Below are positions 1 through 8,164 of a DNA stretch of 37,724 nt, piece after piece (positions within the stretch are counted from its first letter, which is position 1; each line of letters starts with the position of its first letter). Under the pieces are notes generated by a model that ran no database searches, had not been told where the DNA came from, and saw only the letters and a program-made list of their open reading frames with translations. Origin of the DNA: an uncultured Oscillospiraceae bacterium (lineage in GTDB: Bacteria; Bacillota; Clostridia; Oscillospirales; Oscillospiraceae); contig CAKTTR010000010.1 in assembly GCA_934615645.1 (NCBI GenBank), positions 1 through 37,724 of the forward strand, in the 5' to 3' direction. The position numbers were made by a program, and so were the translations under genes.

Positions 1-319
1 GCCGCACACTGTACCAGTTACCAGGCAGATTTGCAGGTGCATCCGTGCCCTGTGACCCGGTGAGCAGACCGCTGGCCGCTTCGCTGTAGCTTACGCACTG
101 CCGGGGTGACTTGGGGGATGGCGTGGTCGGAAGACTGTTGCATCGAACGGTGGTCACGCTGCGCGCGGGCGCTTGCAGCGGTGTGTGTTCGGGTTTGCGG
201 CGTGAAGTGCGGTTGGGTGCTTGGCGCGGCGTGCAAGGTAAAGAGTACCTTGGGTGCGTATTGTGCGTGCGTTTGATTGAAATGCTTACAAAAAATTTCT
301 TCTCCTCTTCATCATCCCA

Positions 320-352
320 TCGCCCCCGGCGCTTGCGCGGGGGCTTCTCTTA
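320..352 (+). terminator. GC hairpin, possible terminator
   Basis: The arms GCCCCCG (322-328) and CGGGGGC (338-344) pair perfectly and are followed by a pyrimidine-rich TTCTCTTAT tract. The T-run is interrupted, so termination is plausible but not strong. No gene is visible directly upstream in the window. Confidence 0.35.
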
Positions 353-426
353 TCTATCCTAAACTAGACTAAACTATACTTATCTTACCTATCCTATACT
401 GTGTAAACAGAGCACCCCTCGAAAAC

Positions 427-440
427 CGCATGATCATGCG
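427..440. repeat. 14-bp perfect palindrome
   Basis: CGCATGATCATGCG reads the same on both strands. It lies between the AT-rich tract and the 21-bp tandem repeat. It could be a protein-binding site, but no promoter is evident beside it. Confidence 0.5.
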
Positions 441-465
441 ATTTTTGCCCTTCCATTTTTGCAAT

Positions 466-591
466 CCGTTGCAATCGGATGTCAATCGGTTGCAATCGGA
501 TGCGTTTCGCGTGCAATTGGGTGCGTTTCGGCGTCACTTCGCTGCGTCCCGTTTGCACTTGGATGCGCGGCGGATGCGATTGGAAATTTGC
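466..591. repeat. Six-copy degenerate 21-bp tandem repeat
   Basis: Six consecutive 21-bp units start at 466, 487, 508, 529, 550 and 571. Copies 1 and 2 share the core TTGCAATCGGATG, and the later copies decay from it. Because the unit length is a multiple of three, one plus-strand frame reads as heptads such as RLQSDAF and RLHLDAR. That frame then runs on antisense through the EF-G-like gene, so I do not call it a gene. Adjacent repeats with no spacers rule out a CRISPR array. Confidence 0.75.
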
Positions 592-626
592 AAAAAAACA
601 GGGCGTGTGGCCATAGAAAATGCAGC

Positions 627-684
627 CCCAGAAATACGGAACCGGAAAATATGGACCCAGAAATACGGTCCAGGAAAATTCGGC
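627..684. repeat. Imperfect 29-bp direct repeat, two copies
   Basis: Copies at 627-655 and 656-684 share the first 13 bases, CCCAGAAATACGG, and the block GGAAAAT further on, about 23 of 29 positions in total. The function is unknown. It adds to the repeat-rich character of the region between the 21-bp repeat and the EF-G terminator. Confidence 0.65.
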
Positions 685-701
685 GCGACCGAATCCAGCG
701 G

Positions 702-752
702 CAAAAAATACAGCCCCCATGCTGGCGGCGGGGCCGCGGGCATGGGGGGCTG
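702..752 (-). terminator. Rho-independent terminator of the EF-G-like gene
   Basis: On the minus strand a stem of about 12 bp (CAGCCCCCATGC, 711-722, with its partner at 740-752 and one bulged G) is followed by TATTTTTT. It lies about 60 bases downstream of the stop codon of the EF-G-like gene and is the only strong terminator there. Confidence 0.8.
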
Positions 753-813
753 TTTGTGCATTTATGATGGTGTTGTTTGGGGCGAGGATCGCGCCTCGTC
801 CGGGGGGAGCGAA

Positions 814-2874
814 TTACTCTTCGTCCTTCTTCGCGTCCTCGATGATCTTGGCCTGGTTCATCTGCGGGACTTCCTCATAGCGGACAAAGTTCATGGCGTA
901 GCTGCCGCGGCCCTGGGTCATGGAGCGCAGGTCGATGGCGTAGCTGCTCATCTCGCCCATGGGGACTTCGGCTTCGACGATCTGCCAGCCGCTGTTGTCC
1001 GGGTCCGGATTCATACCCATGACACGGCCGCGGCGCTTGTTCAGGTCGCCAATGATATCGCCCATGTTGGCATCGGGGACATAGACCTTCAGTTCACCGA
1101 TGGGCTCCAGCAGAGTCGGTGCGGCGGTGGGCAGGCCTTCTTTGTAGGCGATGCCGGCAGCCGTCTGGAATGCCATATCAGAGGAGTCGACCGGGTGATA
1201 GGAGCCGAAGTACAGCGTCGCCTTCAGGAACACGACGGGGTAACCGGCCAGGACGCCCTTGCCGATGCAGTTGCGCAGGCCCTTTTCGACCGACGGGATG
1301 AAGTTCTTCGGCACGCAGCCGCCGACCGTCTCGTCGGCGAAGACCATGTCTTCCGTCTCGGACTGGGGCTCAAAGCGGATGTAGACGTCGCCAAACTGGC
1401 CGTGACCGCCGGACTGCTTCTTGTGACGGCCGTGGATCTCGACCTTCTTCTTGATGGTCTCACGGTAGGCAATCTTCGCCGGGCGCAGCTCGGCTTCGAC
1501 CTTGTACTTGGACAGCAGCTTCGCGATGATGACGGACAGATGGATATCGCAGACACCGGCGATGATCATTTCCTTCGTCTCGGGATCGGTGCCGAAGGTG
1601 AAGGAGGCGTCTTCCTCGTTGAGCTTCGTCAGGCCGGAAGCAATCTTGTCCTCCTGGCCCTTCGTCTTGGCATAGATCGCCATCCGGTAGTTGGGCGTGT
1701 CGTACTGCATGGGCTTGATGGTGACCGTCTTACCGGCCAGGCCCAGGGTGTCGCCGGTGCGGACGGAGGCGAGCTTCGTGAAGACGCCGATGTCGCCGCA
1801 GCAGACCTTGCTGGTCTTGGCGTTGTCCTTGCCCTTGGGGAAGAACATGTTGCCCAGCTTTTCGTTATCGCCAGTGCGGGCGTTGACGACGGTCAGCGTA
1901 TCCTCCATGTCGCCGGAGATGACCTTGAAGTAGGAGTTTTTGCCGTACTGATCGGCAAAGGTATTGAACACGAAGGCCATGGGGCTGCCGGACGGGTCGA
2001 GCTTGACTTCGGACTCGTTGCCGTCCTCGTCGACGGCGACCATGGGCTTGCCCTCGGCGGGGTTCGGGGCGTACTTAATGATATTTTCGATGAGCTCGAT
2101 GGTACCCAGGCCCGAGGCGGCGCAGCCGCAGAAGACCGGCGTGACGCTGCGCTGCTGCAGACCGGCCTTGATGCCCTTGCAGAGCTCTTCTTCGGTGAAG
2201 GGCTCTTCCATGAAGAATTTCTCCATGAGCTCTTCGTCCGTCTCCGCGACCTGCTCGTTGATGCTCATCATGTACTCTTCGATCTTTTCTTCCGCGTCGG
2301 CGGTCAGGGCGATCTCTTTGCCACTGGCGTCATACGCCTTCTTCGTCAGCACGTCGACAACACCGACGGCCTCTTCGCCATGGAGAATGGGGAAGGACAG
2401 GGGGACGACGCTGGCGCCGAAGGTATCCCGCAGGGCGTCGAGGACGGCGAAATAGTTGGCGTGCTCTTCGTCCAGCTTGGAGACATAAAACATTGCGGGG
2501 AGGTTTGCATCTGCCAGGGATTTCCAGCCCTTTTCCGTGCCGACAACGATGCCGGACTTGGCGCTCAGGCAGATCAGGCCGGCATCCGCAACACGCAGCG
2601 ACTGCACCACTTCCGCGGCGAAGTCAAAGTAGCCGGGGTTATCCAGCACATTGATCTTGGAGCCCTTGTACTCGACGGGGATGACAGAGGTCTTGATGGA
2701 GTACTGTCTCTTCTTCTCTTCGTCATCGAAGTCGGAGACTGTGGTACCGTCAGCGCGCTTGCCGAGACGGGTGATCGCCTTGGTGTTGAACAGCATGCTC
2801 TCGCACAGAGCAGACTTGCCGTCGCCGCCATGACCCAGCAGGGCAATATTACGAATGTCCTTGGCAGTGTACAT
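814..2874 (-). CDS. Elongation factor G-like translational GTPase (EF-G2 type)
   Basis: This is a 686-residue cytoplasmic GTPase with the full EF-G domain layout: an N-terminal G domain, domain II, domains III/IV with the RETI and GGHGQFGDV blocks near residues 430-460, and a C-terminal EF-G domain. The P-loop is GHGGDGKS (14-21). The G3 motif reads DNPGY (78-82) instead of DTPGH, so the histidine that activates water in canonical EF-G is tyrosine. G4 reads SKLD (132-135) instead of NKxD. These changes fit the EF-G2/FusA2 side branch rather than the housekeeping fusA, which normally sits beside rpsL and tuf. The ATG is preceded by AAAGGAG (2884-2890). The gene has its own promoter and terminator, so it is monocistronic. 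A role in ribosome translocation or in a specialised ribosome task is inferred. The family call is firm. Confidence 0.93.
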   Translation of the reverse strand: MYTAKDIRNIALLGHGGDGKSALCESMLFNTKAITRLGKRADGTTVSDFDDEEKKRQYSIKTSVIPVEYKGSKINVLDNPGYFDFAAEVVQSLRVADAGLICLSAKSGIVVGTEKGWKSLADANLPAMFYVSKLDEEHANYFAVLDALRDTFGASVVPLSFPILHGEEAVGVVDVLTKKAYDASGKEIALTADAEEKIEEYMMSINEQVAETDEELMEKFFMEEPFTEEELCKGIKAGLQQRSVTPVFCGCAASGLGTIELIENIIKYAPNPAEGKPMVAVDEDGNESEVKLDPSGSPMAFVFNTFADQYGKNSYFKVISGDMEDTLTVVNARTGDNEKLGNMFFPKGKDNAKTSKVCCGDIGVFTKLASVRTGDTLGLAGKTVTIKPMQYDTPNYRMAIYAKTKGQEDKIASGLTKLNEEDASFTFGTDPETKEMIIAGVCDIHLSVIIAKLLSKYKVEAELRPAKIAYRETIKKKVEIHGRHKKQSGGHGQFGDVYIRFEPQSETEDMVFADETVGGCVPKNFIPSVEKGLRNCIGKGVLAGYPVVFLKATLYFGSYHPVDSSDMAFQTAAGIAYKEGLPTAAPTLLEPIGELKVYVPDANMGDIIGDLNKRRGRVMGMNPDPDNSGWQIVEAEVPMGEMSSYAIDLRSMTQGRGSYAMNFVRYEEVPQMNQAKIIEDAKKDEE

Positions 2875-2947
2875 AAATTGTTTCTCCTTTCAAGGGGCAG
2901 CGCCCCATATCACACGTATAAGGCAGCAGATATGCCGCAACAAAATT

Positions 2948-2976
2948 ATTATATATGAAAAAGTGGCACATTGCAA
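2948..2976 (-). promoter_or_regulatory. Sigma-A promoter of the EF-G-like gene
   Basis: On the minus strand TTGCAA (2971-2976) is separated by 17 bases from TATAAT (2948-2953), about 75 bases upstream of the ATG. The surroundings are AT-rich. Confidence 0.75.
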
Positions 2977-3061
2977 TCAGAAAATCACAAAAGATGGGGC
3001 GGTTTTACCAATAGACGCCGGATAGGCGCCAAATTAACGCCGCGACGGCGGAAAAGCGCCG

Positions 3062-5770
3062 TCAATAGCTCCGGGTCCAGCCTGTCAGCAGCAGCGCGGG
3101 GACGAGCCAGATGAGATCGAACAGCACCAGGTACGACGCCGACAGCGCCGCGATCGCCCCCGTCAGGGAGAGGACGCCCAGCACGCAGATGCCGATGAGG
3201 CCGCTGATGATGGCCATGAGCAGCCCGGCCTTGACGACCGTCTGCAAAATGCGGCCGCCGACGGCGGCATCGGCAAAGGCGGCGATATGGGGCTTGGCCA
3301 GGACGGCGCACAGGGTGCTCTCCGGGTCGGCGGTCCGGGCGGCGAGCTCCGCCCGCTGCCGCAGGTCCGGGAAGAGGAAGCGGTCGGCGGGGATGCGGAA
3401 TTTCTGCGCCAGCAGCTTCGGCGTGATCGTGACATTGCACGTCGCGAGGACGGGCTTCGTCCTGCCGCTCCGGGTCAGGATGCCGACAGCGTCCCGCACC
3501 TGGGCGGACGTGCTGTAGCGGATGGCGATGAGCCCGGCCAGCTCCCCGTTGACGGAGACGTACGTTGCGCGCTTGACCTTCGTCTCCGCGCTCATATGCA
3601 CGCCCATGCGGCGCATGAAAGAGAGCGTCCCCACCAGGACGGTATCCATGCCAAATTTGCCGCCGATGCCGCTGGATTCATACAGACGGATGGCGTCGGC
3701 CTGCATCCGGTGGCCGCCTTCCTGGGCCAGCAGCGCGTCCAGGACGGGGGCGAGCCCGCTGCCTGCCTTTTGCAGCACCGCCTGGGCGTAGCCGATGACC
3801 TGGTTGCCGGTGTAGCCGTTGTAACTCTTGACACCGTTGGGCTCGCAGGCCTTCGGGGGGAAGAGGTCGTCGTCATGCAGCAAGACGGCGGCGCGGTTGC
3901 CGATGGCGCAGGCGCCGTACCAACCGCACAGGGCGGCCCCCCGCTTTGCCAGGCGGCGCGCCAGCGTCGCAAAGGCCCGGCTGTAGCACAGCAGGCCGAC
4001 GGCGGGGACAGACGCCAGCAGCATCGGGGCCCAGCACTGCAGGAACTGGGCCGCGTGCTTGGCCTGGGCGGCGATGGCTAAAATCAGTGTCAGCAAGATC
4101 GCCAGGGGCGTATAGATCTGCAGGACCTGCGCCGAGAGGGACGGCTTTTCGACATGGGCCATAAACTCCTCCGGCGTGCAGTCGGCCACGAACAGCGCGG
4201 CCTTATTATGGAAGACGTTTTCCGACCGGACGATGCCCGTCGTGATCTCGTTTTTATCCAGGACCCGCAGGGTGCGGAACATACCCTGCCGCTGCAGCTG
4301 CAGGCTCCACTGGGCCAAAAACAGCAGGATGCAGGCCGTCGCGCCGTAGCCGACCCGATGGCGGGCGGCGATGACGCCGTCGACGAGAGCGACGAGGCTT
4401 GCAAGGCTTGTCAGGAAATTCAGATCAAATTGCTTGCGCTTTGCGCTTGCGATGGCGGTGCGGATGACATCCCGGCAGACCAGAGCGCTGAGGACCAGTA
4501 AAACATTGACGCACCAAGCGATCGACGTGATCTGCGAAAGCGGCGCGATAAAATTCCAATCCAGGCTGTAATACGCGCTGAAAAACAGGGCAAGGCAGGC
4601 AAGGACCCCGGCCAGCTTCACCCACAGGTCCGAATGCCGCAGGCGCTTGGCGTAGCGCTGGCAGCCCTCGTGGGCCGTCAGCGTCGGCTCCGGCGCGGGG
4701 GGCGCTTTCTTTTTGCCCAGGAAGGGCAGATGCAGGGGCGCGTCGTCCGCTGCTGCCTCCTCGTACTCCAGCTCGTCTTCCAAATTTTCCGGCAGCTCTG
4801 TCGCATCGCTTGCCGCCTGCACCGCGTCTGCCTGGGGCAGGCGGGAGGTCTGGAAGGGGACAGTGGCGCGTCTGCGCCGCCGGGGGGCCGGGGAGTCCTC
4901 CGGCGCTGCTTCCGCTTCCGCGGGCTGCGCGTCCGGGGTGGCGGGGTCTTCCGGCGATTTCGCTGCCGGTTCTTCTGGCTGCTGGGCAGCTTCCGCGGCG
5001 CCCGGGTCGTCGTCCTCCTCTTCTTCGTCCGGCGCGCCGAAGAGCCAGCTCAGGCCGCGGCGGCGCTTCGGCTTTTCCGCTGGGATCTCGTCCGGGTCTT
5101 CCGGCCGTTCCGCCGGGGCGGCCTCCGGTTCTGGGGCCGGTTCCGTCGGTGATTCCGAGGCAGATTCCGAGGTGAAGAACGAATCGGTTACCGCCGGGGT
5201 GGCCTCCGGCGCGATGGGCTGGGCCGTCGGGTCCGTATACCCGCCGAATTGCTGCTCAAAGAAATCCATGGACGGGGCGTTGCCAAGGTCGCTGCGCAGA
5301 TTCTGCTCCAGCGCCGCCAGCCGCTCCTGCTCGCTGTAGCGCGGGCCGCTTTTGCTGCCGAATTCTTCAATGATGGCGTCCAGCTCGGCGTCGTCGATCA
5401 GGCCCATCTCTGCTGCGCTCATGGCGGCGGCCTGACGGCGCGTTGGCCGGGGCGCGGGGGCCTCGGGCTTGGCTGGCTTTTTCGCCGGTGCTTCCGGGGC
5501 GGGGGCAGGTTCCAATACCACTTCCGGGGTGGCGTCTGCCGGTGCGTCCGGTGTTTCTTCTGCCGGTGTATCGACCGGGGCCGGTCCTTCGACCGGTTCC
5601 GCCGGTTCCGCCGATTCCGGCTGCGCCGGGGCGCTGGGCTCTGCTGCCGCCTCGTCTGCGGGCTGGGCCGCTGTGTCAGGCTCTGCCGGGTCTTGCGCGG
5701 CGGAGCCAAATTCTTTGATGATATCTTCTAACGTAAAGGCTTCTGCCTGTTCGTCTTTCGGTGCCGTCAT
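3062..5770 (-). CDS. Degenerate P-type ATPase-like membrane protein with long acidic N-terminal tail
   Basis: This is a 902-residue protein. Residues 1-360 are a low-complexity Ala/Pro/Glu region, with two copies of a short DIIKEFGS/AIIEEFGS motif (near 16-23 and 132-139) and a basic patch at 234-238. Residues 383-480 and 550-600 hold membrane segments. The order after the 580-600 helix matches P1-type ATPases: an RRLAKRGA block, then GNRAAVLLHDDDL (624-636) where DKTGT should be, then GELAGLIAIRYST and a stretch resembling the TGDN hinge (772-790), and two final membrane helices (841-895). The phosphorylated Asp motif and the CPC-like metal site (here SVPAVG) are lost, so ATP-driven transport is unlikely. 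It follows rlmB by 12 bases with AAGGAGG (5778-5784) before the ATG. The homology to P-type ATPases is my reading of motif order; the function is unknown. Confidence 0.7.
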   Translation of the reverse strand: MTAPKDEQAEAFTLEDIIKEFGSAAQDPAEPDTAAQPADEAAAEPSAPAQPESAEPAEPVEGPAPVDTPAEETPDAPADATPEVVLEPAPAPEAPAKKPAKPEAPAPRPTRRQAAAMSAAEMGLIDDAELDAIIEEFGSKSGPRYSEQERLAALEQNLRSDLGNAPSMDFFEQQFGGYTDPTAQPIAPEATPAVTDSFFTSESASESPTEPAPEPEAAPAERPEDPDEIPAEKPKRRRGLSWLFGAPDEEEEDDDPGAAEAAQQPEEPAAKSPEDPATPDAQPAEAEAAPEDSPAPRRRRRATVPFQTSRLPQADAVQAASDATELPENLEDELEYEEAAADDAPLHLPFLGKKKAPPAPEPTLTAHEGCQRYAKRLRHSDLWVKLAGVLACLALFFSAYYSLDWNFIAPLSQITSIAWCVNVLLVLSALVCRDVIRTAIASAKRKQFDLNFLTSLASLVALVDGVIAARHRVGYGATACILLFLAQWSLQLQRQGMFRTLRVLDKNEITTGIVRSENVFHNKAALFVADCTPEEFMAHVEKPSLSAQVLQIYTPLAILLTLILAIAAQAKHAAQFLQCWAPMLLASVPAVGLLCYSRAFATLARRLAKRGAALCGWYGACAIGNRAAVLLHDDDLFPPKACEPNGVKSYNGYTGNQVIGYAQAVLQKAGSGLAPVLDALLAQEGGHRMQADAIRLYESSGIGGKFGMDTVLVGTLSFMRRMGVHMSAETKVKRATYVSVNGELAGLIAIRYSTSAQVRDAVGILTRSGRTKPVLATCNVTITPKLLAQKFRIPADRFLFPDLRQRAELAARTADPESTLCAVLAKPHIAAFADAAVGGRILQTVVKAGLLMAIISGLIGICVLGVLSLTGAIAALSASYLVLFDLIWLVPALLLTGWTRSY

Positions 5771-5782
5771 AGTGCGCCCTCC

Positions 5783-6583
5783 TTATTGGTTCGCTGCGCC
5801 GCTGCTGCGCTGGCGCACGGCTTCGTAGAGTAAGATCGCCGCTGCGGCGGAGGCGTTGAGCGAGGAGATCTGCCCCAGCATGGGGATGCTGACCAGATAA
5901 TCGCACCGCTCTGCCACCAGGCGGCTGATGCCGTGGCCCTCGTTGCCGATGACGATGGCCGTCGGCCCGGTGAGGTCGGCGTCGTAGAGGGCCGTCGCAC
6001 CGTCTGCCGCCGTGCCGCAGACCCAGACGCCCTGCTGCTTGAGCTTGTCGACCGTCGCGGCGATGTTCGTCACCCGGGCGACGGGCAGATACTCGATGGC
6101 CCCGGCGGACGTCTTGGCGACCACTGCCGTCAGCCCGACGCTGCGGCGCTTGGGGATGATGACCCCGCAGGCCCCGGCGCACTCCGCCGTCCGCAGGATC
6201 GCCCCCAGGTTATGGGGGTCGACGATCTCGTCACAGATGACGAGCAGCGGCGTGCGGCCCTGGCTTGCGGCCCGCTGCAGAATTTCGTCCACCGTGGCGT
6301 AGGTATGGGCTGCGGCGTAGGCGATGATGCCCTGGTGCGCGCCCCCGGCGGCCATTTGGTCGAGCTTGCGCCGGTCCGTCATGCTGATGACGGCCCCGGC
6401 CTGCTTGGCCTGGCTGCAAAGGCGGCGCAGCCCGTGATCCGTATCACCGGAGGCGGCGAAGACCTTGTCGATGGTGCGGCCGCTGCGCAGCGCTTCGCTG
6501 ACGGCGTTCCGGCCCACCAGAATGTCCTCCCGCTGGGTGATCTCGTCTTTTCTCTCTTCTCGCTTGCTGCTATACTCTGCCAC
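5783..6583 (-). CDS. rlmB: 23S rRNA (guanosine-2'-O-)-methyltransferase RlmB, TrmH/SpoU family
   Basis: The 266-residue enzyme methylates the ribose of a guanosine in 23S rRNA (G2251 in E. coli) using SAM. An N-terminal substrate-binding part contains VGRNAVSEALRSG. A SPOUT knot domain follows, with NLGAILRTAECAGA, then IVIGNEGHGIS and a final SLNASAAAAILLYE, the three TrmH motifs in order. I chose the GTG at 6583 because AAAGGAGC lies nine bases upstream (6591-6598). An in-frame ATG at 6634 overlaps the -10 box of the promoter, so it cannot be the main start. The next gene downstream is the P-type ATPase-like gene, 12 bases away and probably co-transcribed. It is divergent from trmB, so two RNA methylation genes share a control region. 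Confidence 0.92.
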   Translation of the reverse strand: MAEYSSKREERKDEITQREDILVGRNAVSEALRSGRTIDKVFAASGDTDHGLRRLCSQAKQAGAVISMTDRRKLDQMAAGGAHQGIIAYAAAHTYATVDEILQRAASQGRTPLLVICDEIVDPHNLGAILRTAECAGACGVIIPKRRSVGLTAVVAKTSAGAIEYLPVARVTNIAATVDKLKQQGVWVCGTAADGATALYDADLTGPTAIVIGNEGHGISRLVAERCDYLVSIPMLGQISSLNASAAAAILLYEAVRQRSSGAANQ

Positions 6584-6632
6584 GGCTGCCGCTCCTTTGC
6601 TGCTCCAGGGTAAATGACCCCTATTTTTGACC

Positions 6633-6661
6633 ATTATAGCAGATTTCCCCCGCTAATACAA
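6633..6661 (-). promoter_or_regulatory. Promoter of rlmB
   Basis: On the minus strand TTGTAT (6656-6661), a 17-base spacer and TATAAT (6633-6638). This places transcription start near 6626 and supports the GTG start at 6583. Confidence 0.75.
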
Positions 6662-6697
6662 CACCGAACTTCCCGCCCCATTTGCGCCCCTGCGGCG

Positions 6698-6726
6698 TTG
6701 ACAGGCCTTCGGAAACTTGGTATACT
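6698..6726 (+). promoter_or_regulatory. Promoter of trmB and the response regulator
   Basis: TTGACA (6698-6703), a 17-base spacer and TATACT (6721-6726) form a near-consensus sigma-A promoter. It is divergent from the rlmB promoter and about 60 bases upstream of the trmB ATG. Confidence 0.85.
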
Positions 6727-6784
6727 AACAGGGAAACGCAAAAGATCCCTGTTATCGAGAATCACAGAAAGAGGACTTCACCCT

Positions 6785-7459
6785 ATGAGAATGCGCAGAC
6801 GCAACAACTTAGAGCCGCGGATGGCCCGCTGCCAGCAGATCATGATCCCGGCGCCGCAGGAGATGGCAGGCCATTGGCGCAGCCTGATGCCGGAGGCCCG
6901 TCAGGTGCGGGTCGAGGTCGGCTGCGGCAAAGGAAAATTCACCGTCGAGACGGCCCAGGCTGAGCCGGACGTGCTCTTCATCGCCATCGAGAAGGTGCGC
7001 GAGGCCATGGTCCTGGCCATGGAGCGGGCGCAGGAGATGGGCCTGAAGAACGTATTCTTCCTGGATATGGACGTTGCTAAGCTGGGCCAGTGCTTTGCCC
7101 CCGGGGAGGTCGACCTCATCTATATCAACTTCTGCGACCCCTGGCCCAGAAGCAAGCACGCCAAGCGCCGCCTGACATTCCCGTCCTTCCTGGACCAATA
7201 CGCCTACGCGCTGCCCCTAGGCGGCGGCATCGCCTTCAAGACGGACAATGCCCCGCTGTTTGACTGGTCGCTGGAGCAGTTTGCCGCCTGCGGCTGGCAG
7301 CTGAAGAACGTGACCCACGATCTGCACAAGGACGGCGTCATCGGTGTGATGACCGGCTACGAAGAAAAATTCCACGCCTTGGGGACGCCGATCTGCCGCT
7401 GTGAAGCCTGCAAGACAGCTGAGACGAAGATCTATACCCCGCAGCAGGAGGAAGCATGA
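6785..7459 (+). CDS. trmB: tRNA (guanine-N7-)-methyltransferase TrmB
   Basis: The 224-residue SAM-dependent enzyme makes m7G46 in the tRNA variable loop. Class I methyltransferase motif I reads VEVGCGKGKF (about residues 42-51). The TrmB signature FCDPWPRSKHAKRRL follows, then FKTDN, and a C-terminal block with GYEEKFHALGTPI. The ATG at 6785 is preceded by AGAGGA. The same frame is open further upstream, but that part overlaps the promoter. The stop overlaps the ATG of the response regulator (ATGA), so the two are translationally coupled. Pairing of trmB with a two-component regulator is probably a matter of operon history rather than function. Confidence 0.93.
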   Translation: MRMRRRNNLEPRMARCQQIMIPAPQEMAGHWRSLMPEARQVRVEVGCGKGKFTVETAQAEPDVLFIAIEKVREAMVLAMERAQEMGLKNVFFLDMDVAKLGQCFAPGEVDLIYINFCDPWPRSKHAKRRLTFPSFLDQYAYALPLGGGIAFKTDNAPLFDWSLEQFAACGWQLKNVTHDLHKDGVIGVMTGYEEKFHALGTPICRCEACKTAETKIYTPQQEEA

Positions 7460-8118
7460 GCGTTACGATCTTAATTGCCGACGATGAAGAGCGCTGGCGC
7501 CGGATCGTCGGGGATTTCCTGCGCAACGAGGGCTACCGGGTCCTGGAGGCCGCCGATGGGCAGCAGGTGATGGAGCTGATGCGCAGCGAGGAGAAAATCG
7601 ACCTGGTGGTCCTGGATATCATGATGCCCGTCCTCGACGGGCTGGAGACCTGCCGCCTGATTCGCAAAATGTCCGCCGTCCCGGTGATGATCGTCACCGC
7701 GCGGGACGCCGAGGCCGACGAGTTGGTCGGCTTTCACTGCGGGGCGGATGATTTTATCGCCAAGCCTCTGCGGTTCCCGGTGTTCATCGCCCGGGTCAAG
7801 GCGCTGCTCAAGCGCACGAGCACCGTCACCGAGCTGGCCGCCGGAGGCATCACGATCAACACGGCGGCCCACACCGTCAAGGCAGGCGCCGCCGCCGTCA
7901 GCCTGACGCCCCGGGAGTATGAGCTGCTGCTGTACCTGGCCCAGCACCAGGGCCGCGCCCGGAGCCGCCAGCAGATCTTGCAGGACGTCTGGAAGAGCGT
8001 CAATCTCGGCGAAGCCCGAACGGTGGACACGCACATCAAAAACCTGCGGATGAAGCTGGGCCAGTGCGGCGCGCAGCTCAAGACCATCCGCGGCAGCGGG
8101 TACCTGTTGGAAGCATAG
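7456..8118 (+). CDS. OmpR/PhoB-family response regulator
   Basis: This is a 220-residue DNA-binding regulator. The receiver domain (1-115) has the acidic pair D9/D10, phosphoacceptor D54 in VVLDIMMP, T81 and K103. The winged helix (125-218) ends with the usual RTVDTHIKNLRMKL and GSGYLLE blocks. GGAGGAAGC precedes the ATG, which overlaps the trmB stop. The histidine kinase 130 bases downstream is the obvious partner, but a hairpin terminator and an AT-rich stretch lie between them, so kinase and regulator may be made in different amounts. The target genes are unknown; the CobW/ABC operon that follows the kinase is one candidate by position only. Confidence 0.92.
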   Translation: MSVTILIADDEERWRRIVGDFLRNEGYRVLEAADGQQVMELMRSEEKIDLVVLDIMMPVLDGLETCRLIRKMSAVPVMIVTARDAEADELVGFHCGADDFIAKPLRFPVFIARVKALLKRTSTVTELAAGGITINTAAHTVKAGAAAVSLTPREYELLLYLAQHQGRARSRQQILQDVWKSVNLGEARTVDTHIKNLRMKLGQCGAQLKTIRGSGYLLEA

Positions 8119-8127
8119 ATTGCCGCC

Positions 8128-8164
8128 GCGCCGGAGCGCTTGCCGTTCCGGCGCTGTGTTTTTA
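8128..8164 (+). terminator. Hairpin terminator after the response regulator
   Basis: GCGCCGGA (8128-8135) pairs with TCCGGCGC (8147-8154) and is followed by TGTGTTTTTAT. The AT-rich tract after it (8160-8210) holds TATACT and TATAAT words that may form a weak promoter for the kinase. Confidence 0.7.

Larger units (their letters stand above)
1..813. other. Gene-free leading region with degenerate repeats
   Basis: No frame in this stretch gives a protein that I can recognise. The open frames are short and arginine- or cysteine-rich, with repeat-driven composition. It contains a GC hairpin near 322-344, an AT-rich tract of repeated CTATCCT/AAACTA-like words at about 350-402, a 14-bp palindrome, two families of direct repeats, and the terminator of the minus-strand EF-G-like gene. 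Positions 1-320 are GC-rich with many GTGC/GGGTGC words and one small hairpin (AAGGTA/TACCTT near 234-250). I see nothing assignable there. It could be decayed coding DNA or an unrecognised RNA. Confidence 0.6.

Noticed and set aside
1..320. A structured RNA gene such as tmRNA, RNase P RNA or 6S RNA
   Set aside because: I looked for their conserved cores and for a tRNA-like fold and saw none; only short local hairpins are present.
466..591. Possible CRISPR array
   Set aside because: The 21-bp units are directly adjacent with no spacers, are too short and degenerate, and no cas gene is near.
430..2958. 842-codon open frame on the plus strand, antisense to the EF-G-like gene
   Set aside because: The composition is that of a shadow frame in GC-rich DNA (Gly/Val/Asp/Leu repeats) and it has no domain. 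The minus-strand protein has clear EF-G motifs, a ribosome binding site, a promoter and a terminator.
3040..3070. Terminator at the end of the pseudo-ATPase gene
   Set aside because: GACGGCG/CGCCGTC overlaps the stop codon and has no T-run after it on the minus strand, so I do not call it.
6584..6634. Longer rlmB start at ATG 6634
   Set aside because: That ATG overlaps the -10 box of the rlmB promoter. GTG 6583 has a good ribosome binding site.
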